From Piscinibacter gummiphilus (lineage in GTDB: Bacteria; Pseudomonadota; Gammaproteobacteria; Burkholderiales; Burkholderiaceae_C), in assembly GCF_002116905.1 (NCBI RefSeq), contig NZ_CP015118.1, positions 6,076,001 to 6,140,000 of the forward strand: 64,000 nt of DNA. Direction: 5' to 3'. Within the stretch, counting starts at the first letter, position 1. Every line of letters begins with the position of its first letter. Below the pieces are notes generated by a model. The model saw only the letters and a program-made list of their open reading frames with translations. It searched no databases and was not told the origin of the DNA. This document shows, piece after piece, positions 54,858 through 64,000 of this stretch. Position numbers and translations under genes: made by a program.

Positions 54858-57434
54858 TCAGCGCGGGCCCACCACCGGCAGCGGCGCACCCACTTCGTAG
54901 GCGCCCACGTCCGGGGCGCTGCCCGAGTAGCCGCTGTTGATGCCCGGGATCACGACACCCGCGTTCTCGGCGGCCGAGCCGGCCTTGAGGCGCAGATCCG
55001 GTGCCGCGTAGGTGCTCATCGCGTTGGACGGCACGGCCACCGTGCTGTTGAACACCGCGAGGCTCACCTGGGTGAAGTTCTTCTCGGTGGTCAGGTTGCG
55101 GAACTGCGTGAAGTCGCTGAACGCGGTGGCGCCGAAGCGGCCGGTGAACGAACCCACGGTGGTGCCGATGGCGTCGTAGTTCATGTTCGCGTTGCTGGTC
55201 ACCAGGTCGGCGATCTGCAGGGCCTTGCCCGTGCCGTTGTTGTAGCCGCCGTACGAACCACCCGGGCCGCCGATGAACAGGTTGTTCCGGCTGTACAGGT
55301 TGTTCACCGGGGTGCCGGCGTAGACACCGATGGCATCGCCACCCTTGACCACCGTGTTGTGCAGGAGCACGTCACCGTAGCTGCCGCGGTAGAGCTTGAA
55401 CGACACGTGGGCGATGTTGTACATCACGTTGCGGATGAAGTACGTCGGACCGCCCAGGCCCGGCTGCGACGACAGGCCGATGAACGCGTTCGTGATGCGG
55501 TTGCGCATGATGCGGCAGTTGTGGGCGCAGAAGTCGGCCTCCACCGCATCGTCCGCCGCGATCGACAGGTCGTTGTTCAGGATGTCGATGCTGTACTGGT
55601 CCACCGCCTCGTCGTCCTCGAGCAGCGAGATGTTGTCGCGGAAGCCGCTCACCTTGTTGTTCATGATCACGTGGCCCGGGCCCGTGAACTCGATGCCTTC
55701 GCCTGTGTTGGCGCCGTTGACGCCCAGGGCGGCCTCGGTCCACGGGGTGGTGCCGGTGATCACGTTGTCGGCGATGTAGGCGTTCTCGGCACGGCCGTAG
55801 GCCACCACACCACTGCCGCCACGCACCGACGCCACCGTCTTGATCGTGCTGCGGGTCAGGGCGAAATGGCTGGTGCTGTCGAAGCGCACGGCGCCGTTGA
55901 CCGTCACCGCGTCGAGCATCACGTACTTGCGTCCGATGAAGTTCAGCTCGCCCGAGAACACGGCGCCCGAGGTGCCGCGGATCACGATGGGCTTGCCGGC
56001 GGCGCCGTCGCGGGACATCGTGAAGGCGCTGTAGTTGCCGGCGGCGAGCTGGATCACGTCGCCCGCGGCGGCCGAGGACAGCACGGAGGCGAGCGTCGAC
56101 GGCGTCGCCGACTTGACCGGCGCGCCGGCCATCGCGGCCGGGACGGCGCGGGTGGCGGCCGTCACGGTGCGCGTGGTGCTGCCGCCGTCGGCGTCGACGA
56201 GCGACAGCTCGACTTCGTACGTGGTGGCGGGCTGCAGGTCGAAGATGCTGCCGGAGTGGCGGGTGTTCCACGAGAAGCCCGAGCTGCTGCCGGCCTGGAT
56301 GCGGCGCAGCGGCATGCCGGTGGTCCAGGTGCTGGTGCCTTGCGGACGATAGCGCACGTTGACGACACCGCTGGCGTTCGCGTCACCCGTGAAGGCCCAT
56401 TCGACCGTGAGGTTCTGGATCGTCGGGTACGGCGTGGTGATCGCGCCGGGGACCGACACGTCGGCCGCCTTGCCGGTGGACGGCGCGGGCGCCGGTGCGG
56501 GCGTCGGGGCCGGTGCCGGCGTGGGCGCGGGGGTCGGGGCGGGCGTGGGAGCCGGCGTCGGCGCGGGGGTGGGCGCGGGGGTGGGCGCGGGGGTGGGCGC
56601 CGGGGTCGGGGCCGGCGTGGGCGCAGGCGCCGGGGCCGGAACCGGGGCGGCCGTGCCCGCGAGCGTCGACACGTAGACGACGTTCGAGTGCGCGCTGACG
56701 TTGCCGGCGGCATCCACGGCACGGATGCGGAAGGCGTACTGGGTGCTCGCGGCCAGGCCGCTCGCGGTGAAGCTGGTCGACGTGTTCGTGCTGATCTGGA
56801 CGAAGCTCGTGCAGGCGTTGGCGAGGCAACGCTCGACGCGGTAGCCGGTCACGGCGACGTTGTCGGTGCTGCCGGTCCACGACAGCGAGACCTGCGTGGC
56901 CGACAGGGCCTTGCCCGTCAGCGCCGACGGCGTCGACGGGGCGGTCTTGTCGGCGGCGAGCACGCTGTCGCCATCGGCCGGCAGGGCGGCCACGGCGAGC
57001 GACGTGGCGCTCGTGCGGCCCGATGCGTCCACGGCCGTCACGGTGTACGAATAGGCGACCCCCGGGGTCAGGCCGGTGTCGCTGAACCGGGTTTCCTCGG
57101 TTTCGGCGACTTCGACCTTGGCCGCGCAGTCCGCACCGGTGCAGCGCGACACGATGTACTTGGTGATCCCCTGGTCATCGCTGCTGGGCGACCAGGTCAG
57201 GTCGATGCGGGCGCCGGACACCACCGTGGCCACCAGGTTGGTGGGCGTGGTCGGATCCTGGGAATCGGCGACCGGAGCGGGCGAGGGCGAGGCGTTGTCG
57301 GCGGGGGCCGGGGCATCCGTCGCCACCTCGGCGCCGGAACCACCACCACCACAGGCCGTCAGCGCGATCACCGCGCTCATGACAGCCAGCTTGTTCAGGA
57401 TTTCGTTGCGTTGAACCACTTGCAGTACCACCAT
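54858..57434 (-). CDS. Modular lipoprotein: fibronectin III domains, (TPAP)n linker, beta-helix
   Basis: 858 aa. Lipobox LTAC (Cys 28), two fibronectin type III domains (about 63-150 and 168-257), a Pro-Ala-Thr linker of about 58 residues (261-319), a third FnIII-like domain (about 330-430), and a right-handed parallel beta-helix (about 440-840) with AGNYSAFTMSRDGAAGKPIV and EAIDILNNDLS-like turns. The beta-helix start (LASVLSSAAAGDVIQLAAGNY) resembles PL6-type polysaccharide lyases, but I cannot identify catalytic residues. Likely surface-exposed and carbohydrate-related. Has its own terminator. The start ATG lacks a clear ribosome site. Confidence 0.78.
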   Translation of the reverse strand: MVVLQVVQRNEILNKLAVMSAVIALTACGGGGSGAEVATDAPAPADNASPSPAPVADSQDPTTPTNLVATVVSGARIDLTWSPSSDDQGITKYIVSRCTGADCAAKVEVAETEETRFSDTGLTPGVAYSYTVTAVDASGRTSATSLAVAALPADGDSVLAADKTAPSTPSALTGKALSATQVSLSWTGSTDNVAVTGYRVERCLANACTSFVQISTNTSTSFTASGLAASTQYAFRIRAVDAAGNVSAHSNVVYVSTLAGTAAPVPAPAPAPTPAPTPAPTPAPTPAPTPAPTPAPTPAPTPAPTPAPAPTPAPAPAPSTGKAADVSVPGAITTPYPTIQNLTVEWAFTGDANASGVVNVRYRPQGTSTWTTGMPLRRIQAGSSSGFSWNTRHSGSIFDLQPATTYEVELSLVDADGGSTTRTVTAATRAVPAAMAGAPVKSATPSTLASVLSSAAAGDVIQLAAGNYSAFTMSRDGAAGKPIVIRGTSGAVFSGELNFIGRKYVMLDAVTVNGAVRFDSTSHFALTRSTIKTVASVRGGSGVVAYGRAENAYIADNVITGTTPWTEAALGVNGANTGEGIEFTGPGHVIMNNKVSGFRDNISLLEDDEAVDQYSIDILNNDLSIAADDAVEADFCAHNCRIMRNRITNAFIGLSSQPGLGGPTYFIRNVMYNIAHVSFKLYRGSYGDVLLHNTVVKGGDAIGVYAGTPVNNLYSRNNLFIGGPGGSYGGYNNGTGKALQIADLVTSNANMNYDAIGTTVGSFTGRFGATAFSDFTQFRNLTTEKNFTQVSLAVFNSTVAVPSNAMSTYAAPDLRLKAGSAAENAGVVIPGINSGYSGSAPDVGAYEVGAPLPVVGPR
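56484..56654 (-). repeat. GC-rich tandem repeat encoding the (TPAP)n linker
   Basis: A run of 12-bp units (clearest around 56560-56600 as GGGGGTGGGCGC) encodes alternating Thr-Pro-Ala-Pro between FnIII domains. Units are near-identical in the centre and drift at both ends, the pattern of replication-slippage expansion. Confidence 0.85.
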
Positions 57435-57507
57435 CTTGAAGAAGAGCCCGAATTAGACGGGCCCCCACGAACAGGGGGGTAAGCACTTGCAAGAAAGGGA
57501 TTGATAC

Positions 57508-57543
57508 AAAACGGGCCGCGTGATACGGCGATCACGCGGCCCT
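57508..57543 (-). terminator. Rho-independent terminator of the glycerol operon
   Basis: GGGCCGCGTGAT and ATCACGCGGCCC form a perfect 12-bp stem with 6-nt loop; on the minus strand it is followed by GTTTTGT. It lies about 95 nt after the glpV stop. The remaining 57435-57507 precedes the lipoprotein gene and shows no clear promoter. Confidence 0.8.
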
Positions 57544-57637
57544 GCAGTGGCAACAAGCCCCTACAACCCGCCGGAAACGACCGGCTGGCGCGGGTGCAGC
57601 ATGTCAAGCCGGAGTCAAGACCGATCCGGCCAAACGG

Positions 57638-59383
<1,746 letters not shown>

Positions 59384-59466
59384 CTCATCTCTCCTCAGGA
59401 CTTCCCATGGATCGAGCTGGCACGCGGCTGGGAAGGGTTGACCGGGTGCCTTTTCAAGGAAACGAA

Positions 59467-59775
59467 CTAACCTTTGCGCATCACCAGCGCCAGCAGCGCC
59501 ATCGACACGACGAAGCTGATCCACACCGACGGCTCCTGCTCGAGCCCGAACCAGCCCACCATCTTTTCGCCGAGGCCCACGAACACGAGGTTCACGTAGG
59601 CCGCGAGCAGCAGGCCGATGAACAGCCGGTCGCCGCGCGTGGTGGCCATCGGCAGCCACCCCTTGCGCAGCGTCGTGGGCGACTTGATCTCCCACACCGT
59701 CATGCCCACCAGCATCAGCACGATGCAGGTGAAGAACACCGCCACCGGCAGGGTCCACGCCATCCACTCGAACAT
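59467..59775 (-). CDS. glpU: Small membrane protein GlpU (DUF2160)
   Basis: 102 aa with three hydrophobic helices. Always found between permease and binding-protein genes in GlpSTPQUV systems; its role in glycerol transport is not established. Lies 19 nt after glpQ and 83 nt before glpV. Confidence 0.88.
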   Translation of the reverse strand: MFEWMAWTLPVAVFFTCIVLMLVGMTVWEIKSPTTLRKGWLPMATTRGDRLFIGLLLAAYVNLVFVGLGEKMVGWFGLEQEPSVWISFVVSMALLALVMRKG

Positions 59776-59794
59776 GTCTCGGACTCCCGTTGTG

Positions 59795-60596
59795 TCAGAC
59801 GCGGCCCATCGCGAACCCCTTCGCGATGTAGTGCCGAACGAACCAGATCACCACCGCGCCCGGCACGATGGTCAGCACCCCGGCCGCGGCGAGCACGCCC
59901 CAGTCCATGCCGGAGGCCGACACGGTGCGGGTCATCGTGGCCACGATGGGCTTGGCGTTCACGCTCGTGAGCGTGCGCGCCATCAGCAGTTCGACCCAGC
60001 TGAACATGAAGCAGAAGAACGCGGCCACGCCCACGCCGGCCTTGATCAGCGGGATGAAGATGGTGAGGAAGAATCGAGGGAACGAGTAGCCGTCGATGTA
60101 CGCCGTCTCGTCGATCTCGCGCGGCACGCCGCTCATGAAGCCTTCGAGGATCCACACGGCCAGCGGCACGTTGAACAGCAGGTGGGCGAGCGCCACCGCG
60201 ATGTGCGTGTCCATCATGCCGAGCGTGGTGTAGAGCTGGAAGAACGGCAGCAGGAACACCGCGGGCGGGGTCATGCGGTTCGTCAGCAGCCAGAAGAACA
60301 CGTGCTTGTCGCCGAGGAAGCTGTAGCGCGAGAACGCATAGGCCGCGGGCAGCGCCACCAGCAGCGAGATCACCGTGTTGATGCCCACGTAGATCAGCGA
60401 GTTGATGTAGCCCGAGTACCAGCTCTCGTCGGTGAAGATCGTGCGGTAGTGCTGCAGCGTGAAGTCGTTCGGCCACAGGCTGAACGTGGAGAGGATCTCC
60501 TCGTTCGTCTTGAACGACATGTTCACCATCCAGTACACCGGCAGGATCGCGAACACCAGGTACAGCGCGAGGAAGAACACGCGCTTGCGGAACCGC

Positions 60597-60604
<8 letters not shown>
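59795..60604 (-). CDS. glpQ: Glycerol ABC transporter permease GlpQ
   Basis: 269 aa, six helices. MalG-type permease with the EAA loop EIDETAYIDGYSFPRFFLTI that contacts the ATPases. ATG 60604 with GGAGGTG upstream is preferred to a longer ORF start. Overlaps glpP by 8 nt. Confidence 0.9.
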
Positions 60605-61477
<873 letters not shown>

Positions 61478-61481
<4 letters not shown>

Positions 61482-62557
61482 GCGATCAGCTCCTCGTTGC
61501 GGTTGTAGAAACAGGTGTGGGTGCCCAGCACGCCGAGCCAGGCGGTGTCGCCCACCTTCGGCGGGTCGGCATCGGGGCCGAGGCGCGCGCGCAGCACCAC
61601 CTCGCCCGCCTTCGCGGTCACGAGCCAGTAGGTGCCCACGTCCTGCACCATCGACACGACCGCGGGCAACGCGCCCGGGGCGTCGGGCGTGGTGACGGTC
61701 ACGTACTCGGGCCGCACGCCCAGCTTGAACTCGCCCGCCGAAGCGAGCGCCGCAGGCGCGGGGCCGGCGAGTGGCCGTCCGGCCACCTCGAGCCCGCCCG
61801 CCCAGCGCGCCGGCAGGAAGTTCATGCCGGGCGAGCCGATGAAGTGGCCCACGAAGGTGTGCGCGGGCCGCTCGAAGAGCGCGTCGGCCGAACCCACCTG
61901 CACCGCGCGGCCGCGGGTCATCACCACCACCTCCTCGGCGAAGGTGAGCGCCTCGACCTGGTCGTGGGTCACGTAGACGAGCGTGAGCTTGAGCTCATGG
62001 TGGATCTGCTTGAGCTTGCGCCGCAGCTGCCACTTCAGGTGCGGGTCGATCACGGTCAGCGGCTCGTCGAACAGCACGGCCGACACGTCCTCGCGCACGA
62101 GGCCGCGGCCGAGCGAGATCTTCTGCTTCGCGTCGGCGGCGAGGCCCGAGGCGCGGCGGTCGAGCTGGCCGCTCATCTCGAGCATCTCGGCGATCTTCCC
62201 CACCCGCTGGCGGATGCGTTCGGGCGCGACACCGCGGTTGCGCAGCGGGAACGCAAGGTTCTCCGCCACGGTCATCGTGTCGTAGATGACCGGGAACTGG
62301 AACACCTGCGCGATGTTGCGCTGCTGCGGCGTCTTGCCCGTCACATCGGCGCCGTCGAACGACACGGTGCCCTGCGACGGCGTCACGAGGCCCGAGATGA
62401 TGTTGAGCAGCGTGGTCTTGCCGCAGCCGGAGGGGCCGAGCAGGGCGTAGGCACCGCCGTCGCGGAAGGTCATCTTCAGCGGCAGCAGCGCGTAGTCCTC
62501 GTCCCGCTGCGGGTTCGGGCGGTACGCGTGGGCGAGATCGAGGTCGATGCGGGCCAT
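61478..62557 (-). CDS. glpT: Glycerol ABC transporter ATPase GlpT (degenerate signature motif)
   Basis: 359 aa. Walker A GPSGCGKT (41-48), Walker B AVLFDEP with E165, and H-loop H198 (VTHDQVEA) are intact. The ABC signature LSGGQ is replaced by LAADAKQKIS (139-148). A C-terminal TOBE/OB region follows (about 240-355). Starts one nt after the glpS stop. It should form an asymmetric dimer with GlpS (see findings). Confidence 0.93.
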
Positions 62558-62558
62558 G

Positions 62559-63623
62559 TCAGGCGCTCCTCGCGGCCGGGGCGCGCAGCAGCGCGCCCGC
62601 GGGATCGAACACGTAGACCTGTGACGGGTTCACGTACAGCGTGATGCCCTCGCCCAGCTCGAAGCGGTGCACGCCGGTCAGCTGGGCGACGAGTTCGCCC
62701 TCGGCCGTCTCCACGTGCACGAAGGTGTCGGAGCCCGAGATCTCGGCCAGCTCCACCTTGCCGCGCAGCGCCAGGTCGCCGGGCCGTTCGACCACGCGCA
62801 GCGCGCTGGCCCGCAGGCCCACCGTCACGTCGGACGCGGCCAGCCCGGGCACGGGCGCCACTGCGCCCGAAGGCAACGTGACACCGCGGTCGTCCGCACG
62901 CGCGGGCACCAGGTTCATCGGCGGGTCGCTGAAGGCGCGTGCGACCCGGATCGACTTCGGCCGATGGAACACCTCGGCCGTGGGTCCGTACTGCAGCAGC
63001 TCGCCCGCATCCAGCACCGCGGTGTAGCCGCCCAGCAGCAGCGCCTCGGTGGGTTCGGTGGTGGCGTAGACCACGGTGGAGTCGCCCGCGGCGAAGAGGT
63101 GCGTGAGTTCCTCGCGCAGGCCCTCGCGCAGCTTGTAGTCGAGGTTCACGAGCGGTTCGTCGAGCAGCATCAGCGGCGCGTTCTTGGCGAGCGCCCGGGC
63201 GAGCGCCACGCGCTGCTGCTGGCCGCCGGAGAGTTCGGACGGCAGGCGCTGCAGGAACGGCGCGATGTGCAACCGCTCGGCGAGCGAACGCACGCGCGCG
63301 TCGATGCCATCCTCGCCGCGCAGCTTCAGCGGCGACGCGATGTTGTCGAACACGGTCATCGACGGGTAGTTGATGAACTGCTGGTACACCATTGCGACGT
63401 TGCGCTGGCGCACCGGCACGCCGGTGACGTCGACCCCGTCGACCCGCACGGTGCCCTCGCTCGGCTTGTCGAGCCCGGCCATCAGCCGCATCAGGGTGGT
63501 CTTGCCGGCCTGGGTCGCGCCCAGCAGCACCGTCACGGCGCGGGGCACGAGGCTCAGGTTCATCGGGTACAGGTAGGGCGTGGGCCCCACCTGCTTGCCG
63601 AGGTTTTCCAGGGTCAGTTGCAT
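62559..63623 (-). CDS. glpS: Glycerol ABC transporter ATPase GlpS (H-loop His lost)
   Basis: 354 aa. Walker A GATQAGKT (35-42), canonical signature LSGGQ (131-135) and Walker B LMLLDEP with E156. In the switch region THDQxEA is replaced by TTEPTEA, so the catalytic His is Thr 189. TOBE-type C-domain. Second gene in the operon after glpD (21-nt gap). Confidence 0.93.
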   Translation of the reverse strand: MQLTLENLGKQVGPTPYLYPMNLSLVPRAVTVLLGATQAGKTTLMRLMAGLDKPSEGTVRVDGVDVTGVPVRQRNVAMVYQQFINYPSMTVFDNIASPLKLRGEDGIDARVRSLAERLHIAPFLQRLPSELSGGQQQRVALARALAKNAPLMLLDEPLVNLDYKLREGLREELTHLFAAGDSTVVYATTEPTEALLLGGYTAVLDAGELLQYGPTAEVFHRPKSIRVARAFSDPPMNLVPARADDRGVTLPSGAVAPVPGLAASDVTVGLRASALRVVERPGDLALRGKVELAEISGSDTFVHVETAEGELVAQLTGVHRFELGEGITLYVNPSQVYVFDPAGALLRAPAARSA

Positions 63624-63644
63624 GTGGACTTCAGGAAGGGGAAA

Positions 63645-64000
63645 TCAGGACGGCCACCGCGCCGCGAACCACTGCGCGACGCGGGTCCGCTGGTCGGGGG
63701 TCAGGTGCAGGCCGAGCTTGGAGCGGCGCCAGAGCACGTCGTCGGCGGACCGCGCCCATTCGTGTTCGTGCAGGTAGTCGAGCTCGGCCTCGTAGACGCC
63801 CGGGGCGATCTCCTCGCCGAGGCCGCCCGGCCGCACGAGGAAGTCGACGCGCGAACCGTAGGCGCGGGCGTAGCGGTGGCGCAGCGCGGCGGGCCACTCG
63901 GGGTGGCGGCGGCCCAGGGCCTCGTCGAAGCGGGCGAAGTCGGTGTCGGGGCGCACGGGCGGGCCGATCCATTCGGACAGGTCGCCGCCGGGCAGCGTGG
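63645..64000 (-). CDS. glpD: Glycerol-3-phosphate dehydrogenase GlpD, C-terminal end (5' part outside window)
   Basis: The last 118 codons of an aerobic glycerol-3-phosphate dehydrogenase: the helical C-domain with YEAELDYLHEHEWARSADDVLWRRSKLGLHL, the standard GlpD terminus. Heads the operon that continues with glpS, matching the order in rhizobial glycerol loci. The FAD domain is beyond base 64000. Confidence 0.92.
   Translation of the reverse strand, partial: TLPGGDLSEWIGPPVRPDTDFARFDEALGRRHPEWPAALRHRYARAYGSRVDFLVRPGGLGEEIAPGVYEAELDYLHEHEWARSADDVLWRRSKLGLHLTPDQRTRVAQWFAARWPS

Noticed and set aside
56484..56654. Tandem repeats as a CRISPR-like array
   Set aside because: Units are 12 bp, contiguous, without spacers, and encode a Pro-rich linker in frame.

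Overview
The window is about 69% GC with tightly packed genes, few intergenic gaps over 200 bases, and no recognisable insertion sequence, phage, tRNA, rRNA or CRISPR array. The gene set points to a betaproteobacterium of the order Burkholderiales: a two-gene cobalamin methionine synthase, PhaM, DUF3567 and DUF3108 proteins, a gram-negative porin of the Burkholderiales type, a GlcDEF cluster and a rhizobial-type GlpSTPQUV glycerol transporter. The Rubrivivax-Leptothrix-Rhizobacter group is my best guess; this is inferred from gene content, not from a marker gene. Base use is uniform, so nothing here looks recently acquired.

Layout. 1-4735 (minus) is one operon: a DASS-type dicarboxylate carrier, a 2Fe-2S/4Fe-4S protein, a fumarate-reductase-like flavoprotein without the covalent-FAD histidine, and a NuoF-like NADH/FMN subunit cut by the window edge. 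Together they look like a soluble NADH-linked fumarate (or related enoate) reductase with its own importer. 4837-8692 holds a DMT exporter translationally coupled to an AraC regulator, divergent from a P450 coupled to a GFA-like zinc protein. 8714-13868 holds a secreted, probably outer-membrane protein, a MerR-type metal-response pair behind a classic 19-bp-spacer promoter, a peptidoglycan-binding/HExxH protein and a Sel1-repeat protein. comM follows.

15778-25459 reads as one regulatory and functional unit: an orphan glutamate-type binding protein overlapping a DctB-like sensor kinase, which overlaps an NtrC-type sigma-54 activator. Next come a canonical -24/-12 promoter with an upstream palindrome, a secreted M14 carboxypeptidase with a GlyGly-CTERM-like tail, a lipoprotein and a second GltI-like binding protein. 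My reading is that sensing of amino acids or small peptide products drives secretion of an exopeptidase and capture of what it releases. 25541-28748 is a DUF1800/DUF1501 export pair.

28955-33529 carries the two halves of MetH, separated by an OmpA-type lipoprotein on the other strand. An aldo/keto reductase broken by a 2-nt frameshift, its divergent LysR regulator, an MHYT-like GGDEF-EAL protein and a double AAA+ ATPase follow. 40336-47259 is a mix of housekeeping and envelope genes (DUF3567, DUF3108, FAH hydrolase, AONS-family PLP enzyme, retropepsin-like protease, TraB/GumN protein, subtilase). 47448-53090 is a plus-strand run phaM, FIST, glcD, glcE, glcF (glycolate oxidation). A highly expressed-looking porin with a good terminator, a Csp3-like copper-storage protein and a modular beta-helix lipoprotein come next. 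57638-64000 (minus) is the glycerol operon glpD-S-T-P-Q-U-V, whose two ATPases have complementary losses of catalytic motifs.
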